A stretch of 64,000 nucleotides of DNA from Marinobacter sp. ATCH36 (GCF_023555055.1 NZ_JAMJPL010000005.1:62001-126000); one strand, 5' to 3'; positions 10,417 to 21,241 are shown, counted from the first letter of the stretch. The notes: generated from the sequence alone by a model not told the origin. Numbers and translations are program-made.

Positions 10417-10579
10417 GAATGCCTATAGCATTGGGGTTCGGGGGCAAATTATCAAGCGCTGACAGCTTGTTAACGCCTTTGTAAAGCCGGTGCTCTGTCA
10501 TTCGGCTCCAAGGTTACTTAGAATACGGCGAACTCCGAATTCCATCGACTCCGGTCGCGTCCGGCTCTGAGAGACCGAA

Positions 10580-11683
10580 TTGAGCATCGTTTTCCGATAC
10601 CTTACCCGCCAGGTGATTATCAGCATGCTTGCCGTTTCCGGCATTTTGCTGATGGTGTTCATGAGTGGCCGGTTTATCAAGTATCTGGCCGATGCCGCTG
10701 CCGGCGAACTGGCCGGTGATGTGTTGTTCCAGATTATGGCCTACCGCTTCCCGGGGTTTCTGGAGCTGATCCTGCCGCTGGGCCTTTTCATCGGTATACT
10801 GCTGGCTTACGGGCGCATGTACCTGGAAAGTGAAATGACAGTGCTGTCTGCCTGTGGTATCAGCGACAAGCAGTTACTGGGTAAAACCCTGATTGGCAGT
10901 ATTCCGGTGATGCTGACGGTCGGGCTCATGAGTCTTTATGTATCGCCCTGGGGCATGAAACAGGTCGAAGGCATTTTCAATGAGCAGCGCCAGGCGACGG
11001 AATTCGAAATGCTCGCGCCCGGGCGTTTTCAATCGCTGTCTTCCGGTGATCGTGTTACCTACACGGAAGGGTTGAGTGACGACAAGCGACGGCTTGAAGG
11101 CGTTTTTATTGCCGAGTACAACAAGAATGGCAAAGGCCTGTCGATTATCACCGCCCGCGAAGGTTCCCAACTGGTTGATGAGGAGACCGGCAGCCGGTTT
11201 CTGGTTCTCGAGGAGGGTGCCCGCTTCGAGGGGGTTCCCGGTCGTCTTGATTACGATGTGACCGGTTTCGATGCTTACGGACTGAAAATTCGCAGTGGTA
11301 ACGCCCGGGACAAAGAGCTGGAAGAAGGGCTGAGCACGTCGGATTTGATGGTGTCCGATAACCCGGAACACCGTGCGATGCTGCACTGGCGTTTTACACT
11401 GCCGCTGATTGTGCCGATTGTGACCTTGTTGGCGGTTCGGCTCAGCCGGGTGAATCCGCGCCAGGGACGTTTCTTTCATTTGCTTCCGGCAATGCTGGTT
11501 TATATTACCTACCTGGGCCTGCTTATTGTGGCTCGTGACGCCCTTGAAAACGGGAAGGTTCCAGAGTGGGTTGGCCTGCTCTGGGTTCACGCAATCTTCC
11601 TGGCACTGGGTTTGTGGCTGCAATTCGGCCCCGCCTGGCTGTACCGGCGGCGCCTGATTCGGGAGGGTCGAACCCGTGCGTAA
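10580..11683 (+). CDS. lptF: LPS export ABC transporter permease LptF
   Basis: Inner-membrane permease that with LptG and the LptB ATPase extracts lipopolysaccharide and feeds the LptCAD bridge. It has 367 residues: hydrophobic segments near 10-32 and 55-80 ('LELILPLGLFIGILLAYGRM'), the EMTVLSACG coupling-helix region, a periplasmic beta-jellyroll domain (about 130-260), and C-terminal membrane helices ('FTLPLIVPIVTLLAVRLSR'). The start is TTG at 10580, giving 'MSIVFRYLTRQVI'. It overlaps lptG by 8 bases. Confidence 0.95.
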   Translation: MSIVFRYLTRQVIISMLAVSGILLMVFMSGRFIKYLADAAAGELAGDVLFQIMAYRFPGFLELILPLGLFIGILLAYGRMYLESEMTVLSACGISDKQLLGKTLIGSIPVMLTVGLMSLYVSPWGMKQVEGIFNEQRQATEFEMLAPGRFQSLSSGDRVTYTEGLSDDKRRLEGVFIAEYNKNGKGLSIITAREGSQLVDEETGSRFLVLEEGARFEGVPGRLDYDVTGFDAYGLKIRSGNARDKELEEGLSTSDLMVSDNPEHRAMLHWRFTLPLIVPIVTLLAVRLSRVNPRQGRFFHLLPAMLVYITYLGLLIVARDALENGKVPEWVGLLWVHAIFLALGLWLQFGPAWLYRRRLIREGRTRA

Positions 11684-12737
11684 GATCGACCGATATGTAA
11701 TGAGCACCGTCGGCGGCGCCATGTTCCTGGTGATGCTGGTGGTACTGTCGCTGGATCTGATTTTTGCGTTTATCGCCGAGCTGGATGACGCCGAAAACAA
11801 CTATCAGATGCTGCAGGCACTGACGTTTGTATTTATGACCTTGCCCCGCCGCATTTACGACTATTTGCCGCTCGGCGCGTTTATGGGGTGCCTGGTCGGG
11901 CTTGGGGCTATGGCGAGCTCTTCCGAGCTGACAGTGATTCGTGCTGCTGGCGTTTCCCTGAAGCGTATCGTCTGGTCGGCGATGAAACCGGCCCTGGTGA
12001 TTGTGTTGATTGGTGTGTTGATAGGCGAATACGTCGCGCCCCCGGCAGAGCGGATGGCCCAGAGCCAGAAGGCGATGGCCCAGGGTGCGGGCGAGAACGT
12101 TGCGTCGGCTTCCGGTATCTGGCATCGGGAGGGCGAGGTGTTCATGCACCTTAACGCCGTTCAGCCCAATGGTGTGCTGCATGGGATATCGCTGTTTCGT
12201 TTTGATAATGAACGCTGGCTGGTGTCTGTCAGTTTTGCTCAAAGAGGCATTTATCAGGGCGACTACTGGCTGTTGGAAAACGTTACCACCACCACTCTGA
12301 CTGACGACAAAGCCACCCAGGAGAAACACCAGGCACTACGCTGGGAAACCGGATTGTCTCCGGATGTGCTCAGTGTGCTGATAGTAAAACCGGAAGACCT
12401 GTCCATTTCCGGCCTTTATACCTATGCCAGCTATCTGGGTGAGCAGGGGTTGAACGCCGCGAATTACTGGCTGGCGTTCTGGAAAAAAGTACTCATGCCT
12501 TTGGGCACAGCGGTGATGGTTCTGGTGGCGATTTCGTTCGTGTTTGGTCCGCTGAGATCGGTCACCATGGGCTTTCGGGTGTTCACCGGCCTGATTGTGG
12601 GGCTACTGTTCAAGTACATGCAGGACCTTTTGGGGCCCATGAGTCTGGTTTTCGGTTTCAATCCGGCGCTGGCCATTGTGCTGCCGATCGCCATTAATGC
12701 GGCAGTCGGTGCGGTTCTTATGAGAAGGGCTGGGTAG
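11676..12737 (+). CDS. lptG: LPS export ABC transporter permease LptG
   Basis: Partner of LptF in the LptB2FG exporter; 353 residues starting at GTG 11676 inside the lptF end. It has the same architecture: two N-terminal transmembrane segments, a coupling region 'MASSSELTVIRAAGVS', a periplasmic domain, and C-terminal helices ('LGTAVMVLVAISFVFGPLRS'). Its TAG stop (12735-12737) abuts the stop of the convergent RDD gene with no gap, producing the palindrome TAGCTA. Confidence 0.95.
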   Translation: MRKIDRYVMSTVGGAMFLVMLVVLSLDLIFAFIAELDDAENNYQMLQALTFVFMTLPRRIYDYLPLGAFMGCLVGLGAMASSSELTVIRAAGVSLKRIVWSAMKPALVIVLIGVLIGEYVAPPAERMAQSQKAMAQGAGENVASASGIWHREGEVFMHLNAVQPNGVLHGISLFRFDNERWLVSVSFAQRGIYQGDYWLLENVTTTTLTDDKATQEKHQALRWETGLSPDVLSVLIVKPEDLSISGLYTYASYLGEQGLNAANYWLAFWKKVLMPLGTAVMVLVAISFVFGPLRSVTMGFRVFTGLIVGLLFKYMQDLLGPMSLVFGFNPALAIVLPIAINAAVGAVLMRRAG

Positions 12738-13274
12738 CTATTTTTTGGGTGCCTTGGGCACTGCTGCCACGATGCTACCGGATGCGCGATCGGTCAGGGA
12801 CAGGCCGTTTATGGGATAGAACAGCGCGATAATGGCCGGGATAGTGACGAATAAAGTGGCAGCGTTGAGATAATAGGCTCCCAGCAAGGCTACGAACAGA
12901 ATTGCGGCTGCGGCCGTGTATCGCTTCAGTGCCTGCGTCCAGGAAACGGACGTGCCATCCAGATTTTCAATACGGATGCGCCAAACCTGCATGCCCAGCG
13001 TCTGGCCGTTTCTGGTCCAGAAATATCCGAAAAACAGGTACAGGGTCAGGAACAACACAAACGTAAGCGCCGGGTCTGCGCCAAGGCTGCCGGCCTCGGC
13101 CATTTCCTCGTACTTGTCCCAGCCGGTTATCCAGCCTGCCACAAGGGTGTACGCCCAGGTGGTTACCAACAGCACCGCAATACTGATCAGGGCATCATAG
13201 ACCACAGCCATGAGACGCTTGATAAACGCGGCGGGGGGTAACAGTTCCTCAGCACTATGAAAGCGGCGGGGCAT
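12738..13274 (-). CDS. RDD family membrane protein
   Basis: Small membrane protein of 178 residues. It contains the RDD-type start of the domain ('KRLMAVVYDALISIAVLLVTTWAYTL', split across a helix), a second helix around 'ALTFVLFLTLYLFFGYFWTR', the conserved 'NGQTLGMQVWRIRIEN', and a last hydrophobic stretch ending in 'LTDRASGSIV'. RDD proteins are of largely undefined function; some act in transport or Na+/H+ exchange. It stands alone between lptG (convergent) and alaS (divergent). Confidence 0.85.
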   Translation of the reverse strand: MPRRFHSAEELLPPAAFIKRLMAVVYDALISIAVLLVTTWAYTLVAGWITGWDKYEEMAEAGSLGADPALTFVLFLTLYLFFGYFWTRNGQTLGMQVWRIRIENLDGTSVSWTQALKRYTAAAAILFVALLGAYYLNAATLFVTIPAIIALFYPINGLSLTDRASGSIVAAVPKAPKK

Positions 13275-13404
13275 GGGGTCTCCTGTGATGTTTCACGTTT
13301 TTCCTGTTCTCGGCGTGTGCTAGAGTAGCGGATTTGCACGCGCATGTAAGTATGTGTCTTTAAACGTGGACCCGCACGGGTTTATAGAAGGGTATCAAAG
13401 GGCT

Positions 13405-16035
13405 ATGAAAACCGCAGAGTTGCGACAGGCATTTCTCGATTACTTCAAACAGCAAGGCCACACCATCGTATCAAGCAGTTCCCTGGTGCCGGCAGACGAT
13501 CCGACTTTGTTGTTTACGAATGCGGGAATGAACCAGTTCAAGGATGTGTTCCTTGGCCGCGAAGAGCGCGACTACAGCCGGGCGACTACCTCGCAGAAGT
13601 GCGTGCGGGCGGGCGGCAAGCACAACGACCTGGAAAATGTGGGCTACACCGCACGTCACCACACGTTTTTCGAAATGCTGGGTAACTTCAGCTTTGGTGA
13701 TTACTTCAAGCGCGAAGCCATCAACTTTGCCTGGACGTTCCTGACCGGTGATGACTGGCTCAAACTGCCGAAAGATAAACTCTGGGTGACGGTTTACGCC
13801 TCTGACGACGAAGCATTCGATATCTGGAACAAGGAAATCGGTGTTCCGGCTGATCGCATCGTGCGTATTGGCGACAACAAGGGCGCCCCGTACGCATCCG
13901 ACAACTTCTGGCAGATGGGCGACACCGGGCCTTGCGGCCCCTGTACCGAAATCTTCTACGACCACGGCCCGGACGTTGCCGGTGGCCCTCCAGGCAGCCC
14001 CGAGGAAGACGGTGACCGCTACATAGAGATCTGGAACGTGGTGTTCATGCAGTACAACCGTCAGGCGGACGGTGAAATGTTGCCGCTGCCCAAGCCGTCA
14101 GTGGATACCGGCATGGGGCTTGAGCGTATTACCGCCGTGCTGCAGGGGGTTCATAGTAACTATGAGATCGACCTGATGCAGGATCTGCTGAACGCAGCTT
14201 CTGACATTCTCGGCGGTGTCGACACCACTGAAGCTTCACTGCGGGTGGTGGCAGACCACATCCGCTCCTGTGCCTTCCTGATTGCCGACGGCGTGATGCC
14301 GTCCAATGAAGGCCGTGGCTTTGTGCTGCGCAGGATCATTCGCCGTGCAGCGCGCCACGGCAATAAACTGGGTGCAACCCGGGCGTTTTTCTACAAGTTG
14401 ACTGGCGCCCTGGTTGAACTAATGGGCGATGCCTACCCGCAACTGGTCAGCAGCCGCAAGCAGATTGAAAAGGTGTTGCTGCAGGAAGAAGAGCAGTTCG
14501 CAAAGACCCTCGATAAAGGCCTGCGCCTGCTGGAGCAGGATATTGCGGAACTCAAGGGGACCGAAATCCCCGGTGAAACCATTTTCACCCTGTATGACAC
14601 CTACGGTTTCCCGGTTGATCTGACCAACGACATCGCCCGTGAACGTGGTCTGACCCTGGACTACGAAGGCTACGAGAAGGCCATGGAGCGCCAGCGTGAG
14701 CGCGCCCGTGCTGCCAGTAAGTTCGGCATCGATTACAACGCCGCCGGGCTGAATATTGAGGGCTCCACCGAGTTTACCGGTTACGAACATATCGACGGCC
14801 ACGAAACCATTCGCACAGTCATTGTGGATGGCAAGGAGGCCAATGCCCAGGCAGGGGATGAGGCGGTAGTGGTGCTGGAACGCACGCCTTTCTATGCGGA
14901 ATCCGGCGGTCAGGTGGGTGACACCGGCCTGCTGACCTGGAGCGGTGGTCGTTTCAAGGTAACCGATACCCGGAAAGAGGGCAGCAACCATCTTCACATA
15001 GGAACTGTGATTGAGGGTGAGCTGTTCCCTGGCCTGGAAGTGGATGCGCGCATCGACCACGCTCGCCGCGAGCGAACCAAGAAAAACCATTCGGCAACGC
15101 ACCTGATGCATGCCGCGCTTCGCAATGTACTTGGTGAGCACGTGTCCCAGAAAGGCTCACTGGTGGACCCGGACAAGCTGCGCTTCGACTTTTCCCACTT
15201 CGAGCCGGTAACACCGGAACAGTTGCGGGAAATCGAACGTCAGGTCAACCAGCAGATACTGGACAACACCCCGGTACAGACCGAAATTACCGATATGGAG
15301 CAGGCCCAGGCCAAGGGCGCCATTGCCCTGTTTGGTGAAAAGTACGGCGATACCGTGCGGGTACTGAGCATGGGTTCCGATGATTATTCGGTAGAGCTCT
15401 GTGGTGGTACCCATGTGGGTCGTACCGGTGATATCGGCCTGTTCCGCATTACCTCGGAAAGTGGCATTTCTTCCGGTGTCCGCCGGATCGAGGCGGTGAC
15501 CGGTTTTGGTGCTCTGGAATGGGTGGAAGAAACCGAGCAAACACTGCGCGAGGCCGCAAAACTGGTGAAGGGCTCCCGTGAATCGTTGGTGGAAAAAGTT
15601 CAGCAAACCCTGGACCGTAACCGCCAGTTGGAAAAAGACGTCAGTGCGCTCCAGGCGAAGCTGGCCAGTTCTGCCGGAACCGACCTGGCCAGTTCTGCTG
15701 TTGAGGTCGGTGGTCTGAAGGTGGTTGCTTCGGAAATGGAAGGTGCCGACCGCAAGGCACTGATGGAAACCGCAGACCAGCTCAAAAACAAGCTGGGCGA
15801 GGGTGTCGTGGTGCTTGCCAGTGTTGAGGACGGCAAGGTCACGCTGGTGGCCGGTGTGACCAAGTCCGCTACTGACAGGATCAAGGCGGGTGATCTGATG
15901 AAGCACCTGGCGGCGCAGGTTGACGGCAAAGGCGGGGGGCGCCCCGACATGGCCCAGGGCGGCGGTAACGATCCCTCGAAGCTGGCGGATGCGCTGGCTG
16001 GAGTTCCGGCCTGGGTAGAGAAAAATATTGCTTAA
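13405..16035 (+). CDS. alaS: Alanine--tRNA ligase
   Basis: Class II synthetase for tRNA-Ala, 876 residues from '[14 protein letters not shown]', with AAAGGG just upstream of the ATG at 13405; the frame opens 51 bases earlier, but that extension is not family-like. It carries the N-terminal catalytic core ('[17 protein letters not shown]', '[16 protein letters not shown]'), the editing-domain zinc motifs '[12 protein letters not shown]' and '[13 protein letters not shown]', and the C-terminal DHHA1 region with glycine-rich '[12 protein letters not shown]'. The order alaS-lysC-csrA is typical of this part of the gammaproteobacteria. Confidence 0.97.
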   Translation: MKTAELRQAFLDYFKQQGHTIVSSSSLVPADDPTLLFTNAGMNQFKDVFLGREERDYSRATTSQKCVRAGGKHNDLENVGYTARHHTFFEMLGNFSFGDYFKREAINFAWTFLTGDDWLKLPKDKLWVTVYASDDEAFDIWNKEIGVPADRIVRIGDNKGAPYASDNFWQMGDTGPCGPCTEIFYDHGPDVAGGPPGSPEEDGDRYIEIWNVVFMQYNRQADGEMLPLPKPSVDTGMGLERITAVLQGVHSNYEIDLMQDLLNAASDILGGVDTTEASLRVVADHIRSCAFLIADGVMPSNEGRGFVLRRIIRRAARHGNKLGATRAFFYKLTGALVELMGDAYPQLVSSRKQIEKVLLQEEEQFAKTLDKGLRLLEQDIAELKGTEIPGETIFTLYDTYGFPVDLTNDIARERGLTLDYEGYEKAMERQRERARAASKFGIDYNAAGLNIEGSTEFTGYEHIDGHETIRTVIVDGKEANAQAGDEAVVVLERTPFYAESGGQVGDTGLLTWSGGRFKVTDTRKEGSNHLHIGTVIEGELFPGLEVDARIDHARRERTKKNHSATHLMHAALRNVLGEHVSQKGSLVDPDKLRFDFSHFEPVTPEQLREIERQVNQQILDNTPVQTEITDMEQAQAKGAIALFGEKYGDTVRVLSMGSDDYSVELCGGTHVGRTGDIGLFRITSESGISSGVRRIEAVTGFGALEWVEETEQTLREAAKLVKGSRESLVEKVQQTLDRNRQLEKDVSALQAKLASSAGTDLASSAVEVGGLKVVASEMEGADRKALMETADQLKNKLGEGVVVLASVEDGKVTLVAGVTKSATDRIKAGDLMKHLAAQVDGKGGGRPDMAQGGGNDPSKLADALAGVPAWVEKNIA

Positions 16036-16137
16036 CTAACTGTTTTGGAAACGGGCGGGCGTTTATACTCTTGCCCGTTTGATCGTCTGAGGCAGGCCCT
16101 GTCCTGCCATTTGTCCACGTTTGGTATCGGGAAAACA

Positions 16138-17373
16138 ATGGCGCTCTTGGTTCAGAAATTTGGTGGTACGTCGGTAGGCACCACCGAAAGAATTGAAGCG
16201 GTTGCTGAAAAAGTCAGCCGTTTTCGCAAAGAAGGTCATGACGTGGTGGTTGTGGTCTCTGCCATGAGTGGTGAGACCAATCGCCTGATCGGGCTGGCCA
16301 ACGAAATCATGGAAGAACCTACGCCCCGGGAAATGGATGTGCTGGTCTCTACCGGAGAGCAGGTCACGATCGCCCTGTTGTCCATGGCACTGCAGAAGCG
16401 TGGCTGCGATGCCCGCTCCTACACAGGTGCGCAGGTGCGGATTCTGACTGACAGCAGCCACACCAAGGCGCGCATCAAACAGATTGATGAGCAGCGCATG
16501 AGGGAAGACCTCGATGCCGGCCGCGTGGTTGTGGTTGCGGGCTTTCAGGGTATAGATGAGAACGGCAGCATCACCACCCTGGGGCGTGGCGGGTCTGATA
16601 CCACCGCGGTTGCCCTTGCTGCCGCATTGAAGGCTGATGAATGTCAGATCTACACTGATGTGGATGGTGTTTACACCACCGACCCAAGGGTCGTTGACAG
16701 TGCGCGCCGGCTCGAGCGGATCACCTTCGAAGAAATGATCGAAATGGCCAGCCTGGGTTCGAAAGTTCTTCAGATTCGCGCGGTGGAATTTGCAGGTAAA
16801 TACAATGTTCCTTTAAGGGTTCTTTCCAGCTTCCAGGAAGGCGAAGGCACCCTGATTACTCTTGAGGATGAAAGCGCCATGGAACAACCGGTCGTCTCCG
16901 GCATAGCCTTTAACCGTGATGAAGCCAAGCTGACGATTTCCGGTGTGCCAGACACACCGGGTAGTGCTTTACGTATACTGCAGCCAGTCAGTGATGCCAA
17001 TATTGAAGTCGATATGATCGTGCAGAACGTCGGCGCCGATAACCGCACTGACTTTACCTTCACCGTGCATCGCAATGACTTCAAGCGTGCCCAGGCTGTT
17101 CTGCAGAGGGTGTCTGATGAGCTGGGGGCCAGAGAGGTCAGCGGTGACAGCAAGATCGCGAAGGTCAGCATCGTAGGTGTAGGTATGCGTTCTCATGCTG
17201 GAGTTGCAACTAAAATGTTTGCGGCGCTGTCCAACGAGGGCATCAATATTCTGATGATCTCCACGTCCGAGATTAAAATCTCTGTGGTGATCGACGAAAA
17301 ATATCTTGAGCTGGCGGTTCGGGCGCTTCATAGTGCCTTCGAACTGGACACGCCCGGGGTGGAGGAAGCCTGA
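16138..17373 (+). CDS. lysC: Aspartate kinase
   Basis: First step of the Lys/Met/Thr (diaminopimelate) pathway. It has 411 residues starting at '[19 protein letters not shown]' (ATP-binding KFGGTSV); the upstream frame extension to 16045 is non-coding leader. The kinase domain covers about 1-240 ('[19 protein letters not shown]'), followed by two ACT domains (about 265-335 and 345-411; '[19 protein letters not shown]') that normally give feedback control by Lys and/or Thr. The length fits the single-domain kinase of Pseudomonas type rather than a fusion with homoserine dehydrogenase. Confidence 0.96.
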   Translation: MALLVQKFGGTSVGTTERIEAVAEKVSRFRKEGHDVVVVVSAMSGETNRLIGLANEIMEEPTPREMDVLVSTGEQVTIALLSMALQKRGCDARSYTGAQVRILTDSSHTKARIKQIDEQRMREDLDAGRVVVVAGFQGIDENGSITTLGRGGSDTTAVALAAALKADECQIYTDVDGVYTTDPRVVDSARRLERITFEEMIEMASLGSKVLQIRAVEFAGKYNVPLRVLSSFQEGEGTLITLEDESAMEQPVVSGIAFNRDEAKLTISGVPDTPGSALRILQPVSDANIEVDMIVQNVGADNRTDFTFTVHRNDFKRAQAVLQRVSDELGAREVSGDSKIAKVSIVGVGMRSHAGVATKMFAALSNEGINILMISTSEIKISVVIDEKYLELAVRALHSAFELDTPGVEEA

Positions 17374-17558
17374 TAGTCAGTGGGCATATTTGCCTGTTTT
17401 CTCGGGTTTTCGTTTAACAAGGGAATCATTTGCAGGCTTCTGCCCTTGCAAGTGCGTATAAGTGATTATGCGTGTTTTGAGCAGCAAGTGATCCCACTAT
17501 AAAAGTAAGCAGTATACATTTGTCGGAACAGGTAGCTCTGGATAAGGGAGTAAAGGAA

Positions 17559-17756
17559 ATGTTGATTTTGACCCGCCGTGTTGGCGAGACCCTGATGGTC
17601 GGTGATGACATTACTGTAACCGTGCTTGGGGTGAAGGGGAACCAGGTACGAATTGGTGTCAATGCCCCGAAAGAAGTGGCGGTACACCGCGAAGAAATCT
17701 ATCAGCGTATTCAGAGCGAGAAAGGCTCTGAAGAGCCGGAGCCCGGTAACAGCTGA
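17559..17756 (+). CDS. csrA: Carbon storage regulator CsrA/RsmA
   Basis: RNA-binding dimer that recognises GGA motifs in mRNA leaders and represses or stabilises transcripts for biofilm, motility and carbon flow. It has 65 residues from '[16 protein letters not shown]' to a charged tail; the core '[27 protein letters not shown]' region is complete. The ATG at 17559 is set by AAAGGA immediately upstream. GGA/AGG repeats in the leader (AACAGG, AAGGGAG, AAAGGA) suggest autoregulation, an inference from other csrA genes. A strong terminator follows. Confidence 0.97.
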   Translation: MLILTRRVGETLMVGDDITVTVLGVKGNQVRIGVNAPKEVAVHREEIYQRIQSEKGSEEPEPGNS

Positions 17757-17765
17757 AAGCGATGA

Positions 17766-17797
17766 AGCCGTTCGAGGAAAACCCGAACGGCTTTTTT
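17766..17797 (+). terminator. Rho-independent terminator after csrA
   Basis: AGCCGTTCG (17766-17774) pairs perfectly with CGAACGGCT (17784-17792), followed by six T residues. Confidence 0.92.
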
Positions 17798-17881
17798 GTA
17801 CCCGGGAGCGCGTGGTTTGAAAAAACTCGTGTCAACCCTATGAAATCAGAAAAATTATGGTAGTATACGCCCCGTTCTCAA

Positions 17882-17973
<92 letters not shown>

Positions 17974-18024
17974 TCTTTTCGGAGAATACTAAGAGAACGA
18001 TACTGAATTAGGAAGGCTTGATGC

Positions 18025-18101
18025 GCGGCTGTAGCTCAGCTGGATAGAGTACCTGGCTACGAACCAGGCGGTCGGAGGTTCGAATCCTCCCAGCCGCGCC
18101 A
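18025..18101 (+). tRNA. tRNA-Arg (ACG anticodon), copy 1
   Basis: A 77-nt tRNA. Acceptor GCGGCTG pairs with CAGCCGC, then G and an encoded CCA. The anticodon stem-loop has ACG, wobble A being normally deaminated to inosine by TadA. It is identical over its body to the copy at 18128. Confidence 0.97.
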
Positions 18102-18127
18102 CTTTCGAACAGAATTCAAGGTTTCAA

Positions 18128-18204
18128 GCGGCTGTAGCTCAGCTGGATAGAGTACCTGGCTACGAACCAGGCGGTCGGAGGTTCGAATCCTCCCAGCCGC
18201 GCCA
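18128..18204 (+). tRNA. tRNA-Arg (ACG anticodon), copy 2
   Basis: Second 77-nt copy, the same in sequence as the first, 26 bases downstream, with encoded CCA. Its 3' end and downstream sequence are duplicated 191 bases further on (see 18377-18473). Confidence 0.97.
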
Positions 18205-18216
18205 TATCAAGATCAG

Positions 18217-18260
18217 AACGCCTCAGCTTGTGCACCTCACAGGTTGAGGCGTTTTGCTTT
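18217..18260 (+). terminator. Likely terminator of the tRNA cluster
   Basis: AACGCCTCA (18217-18225) pairs with TGAGGCGTT (18245-18253), followed by a T-rich run (TTGCTTT). A near copy occurs at 18408-18444 in the duplicated block. Confidence 0.75.
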
Positions 18261-18265
18261 GTATA

Positions 18266-18388
18266 GCTGGGAGGATTTGAACCGAAAGAGGTTCGACCGA
18301 AGCAGACGCAGTGTGCTGAGGAACGTCGGAGCAACGCGACGACGGCCCCGAAAGGGTGAGGGCCGCAGGCCCGAATAATCCTCCCAGC
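18266..18388. repeat. Structured repeat E with tRNA-derived arms
   Basis: Perfect 12-bp inverted arms (GCTGGGAGGATT at 18266-18277; complement at 18377-18388) flank a 99-nt GC-rich core at 18278-18376 with further internal stems (for example GAACC..GGTTC). The right arm is the T-arm and acceptor sequence of tRNA-Arg. The left arm plus six bases match the reverse complement of the tRNA T arm at 17 of 18 positions. It is reminiscent of the constant-core, local-arm repeats elsewhere in the window, but the core is unrelated to theirs. Confidence 0.6.
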
Positions 18389-18473
18389 CGCGCCATATCA
18401 AGATCAGAACGCCTCAGCTTGTGCACCTCACAGGCTGAGGCGTTCTGCTATGTAAAGTCGGGATCATTTGAAC
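18377..18473 (+). repeat. Duplicated tRNA-Arg 3' tail and terminator
   Basis: The block 18186-18282 (tRNA-Arg copy 2 from mid T-arm, CCA, terminator and beyond) recurs here 191 bases downstream with scattered substitutions. The tRNA part is only the last 19 bases (AATCCTCCCAGCCGCGCCA), so no third functional tRNA is encoded. It could be a tandem duplication or an integration scar; no integrase is nearby. Confidence 0.75.
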
Positions 18474-18498
18474 CGGGATGAATAGCGGCCAGTCAGCT

Positions 18499-20355
18499 TC
18501 AGAGCCTGAATCGGGAGACGAGGCTCTGAAGCTCGCTGCTAAGTCTGGCCAGCTCGTTGCTTGAGCTGGCCGTCTGATTGGAGGAAGTTGCGGACTGGTC
18601 AGTAACGTCCCGGATACGGGTAATATTCTGGCTGATTTCTTCAGCAACCGATGTCTGTTGCTCCGCTGCGGTGGCAATCTGGTTATTATACTGCTTGCTG
18701 TCTTCAACGGCCCTGGCAATACGCTCTATGGTTTTACCCGATGCCGTGGCACGTTCCAGTGTATTGGCGGCCATGGTGGTGCTTGAGCCCATTGCGGATA
18801 CTGAGTTGCCCGCGCTGTTCTGCAGCGCGGTTACCAGCGTTTCGATTTCCTGGGCGGATGTCTGGGTGCGCTGAGCCAGAGAGCGAACCTCATCGGCAAC
18901 CACCGCAAACCCCCGGCCCTGCTCACCGGCTCTGGCGGCCTCAATGGCTGCGTTCAGGGCCAACAGGTTGGTTTGCTCGGCAACGGACTTGATAACGTCC
19001 AGGACTGTGCCGATGTTTGCGGTTTCCTTTTGCAGTCCCTCGATCGTTGCCATGCTCTGGCTGACTTCTCTGGCGAGATTGTTGACCTGGTCGACGGTCT
19101 CCCTCACCTCGCGTTCACCATCGGTTGCCTGGTTGGCCGCATCGGTTGCCACTTCAAGAGCCTGCTCAGCGCTTTTTGCAATTTCGGCAACGGTCGCGGT
19201 CATTTCGTTCATGGCAGTCGCGACCTGATCGGTTTCCTGTTTCTGGCGATTGATGCCATCGCTGGTCTGGCTGGTTACGGTTGACAGCTCCTCGGCCGAA
19301 GCAGCGATACTGGAAGCGCCGGACTCTATGCTTCTGACCAGTTCCCGGAGGTTCGTCACCATGGTCGCGAGGGCAGCCATCAGGCGACCGATCTCATTGG
19401 TACCGGTAGCGTCTATATTGACAGCCAGGTTACCGGACGCCACCTCTGATGCAGCTGCAACCGCCTGTTTGATTGGCGAGACAATGGCCCGGGTAATTAG
19501 ATAGGCCATCAAGATACCAAGCACCAAAGCGATGCCCGTGGCACCGAAGATGAGGCCGGATGCTTGCTGGCGATCAGACTCCATCTGGTCGGACTGGTGT
19601 GTCCTGAGGCGGTCTGCGGACTTGATGGCACCGCGGGCGGTGCTGACCATTTCGTCGGATAATCGGCGTTCGGAGCCGGTCAGCGTCACAACCGTCTGGA
19701 ACCCTTCGACGTAGGTGTCGAGAGCTGCGTTGATCTGGGCCTTTTCTTCGTCGGTAATACTGGCGGATTTCAACGGAGCCTGGATCCTTTTGGCATCGTC
19801 GAGGTATGCCTTGACGCTGGCTTCGTCATTCTCGATAAGGAACTTTCGTTCGGATCGACGCATGTCCTCGAACATTGCCGAGGCAAAAAAAAGCGAGCTA
19901 TGAGCTTTGAGGGATGACCCGAAGATCCTGGCGCTGGTTTCAAGGCGATTGAGAGCCTCTTCCCGTTCGCTGATGTTGTCCTCAACCTTTCCCATCAATT
20001 GCTGATAGTTTTTTACATCAGCCTGAATGCTGTTCAGCGTGCCGATATCCTCGTTATCGGTGAGCAAGGGTCTGATGTCGTTGGTCAGCTCGATAACCCG
20101 GTCTCCCTGCGCCCGGGTTCTTGTGACCGCGTCGGCTTCTCCGGTCAGAAGGAAATTCTTTTCCTCCACACGAGCTTCTGTAAGGCCGGTATTCACTTGC
20201 CCGAGCATGGCAACGATGTTCGACCTCTGGCTATACCTGTCCAGAGCCCGGTCACCAACGACGCCTACTATAATGGTCAGTAACAGAAGGATGGAGAACC
20301 CGCCTGCCAGCCTGGTGCGTATGGTCATGTTGGTGAAAAGTTCTGGAGCGCGCAT
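18499..20355 (-). CDS. Methyl-accepting chemotaxis protein, HBM-type sensor
   Basis: Chemoreceptor of 618 residues. The ATG at 20355 ('[20 protein letters not shown]') is preceded by GAGGA; the frame extends 63 bases further up but without a better start. TM1 is near 18-34 and TM2 near 264-286. The periplasmic part between them carries two copies of an '[12 protein letters not shown] / [10 protein letters not shown]'-like helix motif, typical of the helical bimodular (HBM) domain known from McpS, which binds TCA-cycle acids. A HAMP domain and the signalling tip '[20 protein letters not shown]' follow. Ligand is inferred only by family. No chemotaxis genes are adjacent. Confidence 0.93.
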   Translation of the reverse strand: MRAPELFTNMTIRTRLAGGFSILLLLTIIVGVVGDRALDRYSQRSNIVAMLGQVNTGLTEARVEEKNFLLTGEADAVTRTRAQGDRVIELTNDIRPLLTDNEDIGTLNSIQADVKNYQQLMGKVEDNISEREEALNRLETSARIFGSSLKAHSSLFFASAMFEDMRRSERKFLIENDEASVKAYLDDAKRIQAPLKSASITDEEKAQINAALDTYVEGFQTVVTLTGSERRLSDEMVSTARGAIKSADRLRTHQSDQMESDRQQASGLIFGATGIALVLGILMAYLITRAIVSPIKQAVAAASEVASGNLAVNIDATGTNEIGRLMAALATMVTNLRELVRSIESGASSIAASAEELSTVTSQTSDGINRQKQETDQVATAMNEMTATVAEIAKSAEQALEVATDAANQATDGEREVRETVDQVNNLAREVSQSMATIEGLQKETANIGTVLDVIKSVAEQTNLLALNAAIEAARAGEQGRGFAVVADEVRSLAQRTQTSAQEIETLVTALQNSAGNSVSAMGSSTTMAANTLERATASGKTIERIARAVEDSKQYNNQIATAAEQQTSVAEEISQNITRIRDVTDQSATSSNQTASSSNELARLSSELQSLVSRFRL

Positions 20356-20469
20356 CGTTCGTTTTCCTCGGATGTGGGATTCGCCGGCCCTGCCTTTGAA
20401 TCTGCGGGGCTGGTTCAAAAGCCGGGCAGCTTTTCCGATACGCCCCGAAAAATAAAGGTGGATTTATTT

Positions 20470-20484
20470 GACTTATATTAAGTC
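20470..20484. promoter_or_regulatory. Palindrome upstream of the HBM chemoreceptor
   Basis: GACTTA-TAT-TAAGTC, a perfect 6-bp inverted repeat with a 3-bp centre, lies about 115 bases upstream of the chemoreceptor start in an AT-rich stretch. It could be an operator; the binding protein is unknown. Confidence 0.3.
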
Positions 20485-20599
20485 GGTTTACGGCTGCGCA
20501 CTCCAGAACTTTACAGTTACAGTTGATTGCTGGATGTTTTTAGCTTGATACGGAATGGTTTGGCCTACAAGTCTGCGGGTATCAGAAAAGGCCTTCTGT

Positions 20600-21136
20600 C
20601 TACCACATCAAATCATCCGGAATCTCATAACCCGCATAGGGGTCATCATCTCCCTGATCATCGCTTTTTCGGTCATGCAGCACCACAACAGCGCTCTCAT
20701 CCCGTTCCATGACTTTCCGGGCGACGCCCTCAGCAACAATTTCGTAGGCGTCGCTCACCAACACAATGGCCAGCCGGCCCCGGGAAAGCTGGTCCACCAT
20801 GGTGTCGTCCACAAAGATTTTCTTGATCTTTTTGTCATGCACGAACTGGTAGGATGTCTCACCCCGGGAGCGGTCAAGACGGTTGGTTTCCACCAGTTGC
20901 CGAATTTGCGCCTGTATGGCCTTTTTCTCGGCTTCCTTCTGGCGCTGGAGGTTCAACTGCCGGTCTTTCTCTGCCTTCTCTTCTTTTGCCTGCCGCGCTC
21001 TGACTTCGGCTTCGTTGACTTCAACGGCGCCCTTGGGTTGCTGCTTGCGTTTCTTGTGCTTCTCATTGCGAATGGCTTTGGCCTTCTTCTCATCGGCCAG
21101 GCCGGCTTTTAACAGCTGATCCTGTAGTGATGGCAT
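20600..21136 (-). CDS. DUF2058 domain-containing protein (YaiL-like)
   Basis: Protein of 178 residues beginning 'MPSLQDQLLKAGLADEKKAK', the usual DUF2058 start. A highly charged Lys/Glu/Gln/Arg-rich coiled segment covers about 16-80 ('KHKKRKQQPKGAVEV'), followed by a compact C-terminal part ('GETSYQFVHDKKIKKIFVDD') and an acidic tail. The family has been called a nucleoprotein or polynucleotide-associated factor; the real function is unknown. It is divergent from dbpA, another RNA-related gene, across about 105 bp. Confidence 0.85.
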   Translation of the reverse strand: MPSLQDQLLKAGLADEKKAKAIRNEKHKKRKQQPKGAVEVNEAEVRARQAKEEKAEKDRQLNLQRQKEAEKKAIQAQIRQLVETNRLDRSRGETSYQFVHDKKIKKIFVDDTMVDQLSRGRLAIVLVSDAYEIVAEGVARKVMERDESAVVVLHDRKSDDQGDDDPYAGYEIPDDLMW

Positions 21137-21241
21137 TCATTGCTCCGTGACAGTTGGCTATTTCTGGTAAACTGGCACCATTATACGCCCGGAACGCACC
21201 CGGTCGAACCCATCCTTTTTTCGCTATCTCCAGGAATATAT

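Noticed and set aside
18377..18395. Third tRNA-Arg gene
   Set aside because: Only the last 19 bases of the tRNA are present; no D arm or anticodon arm.
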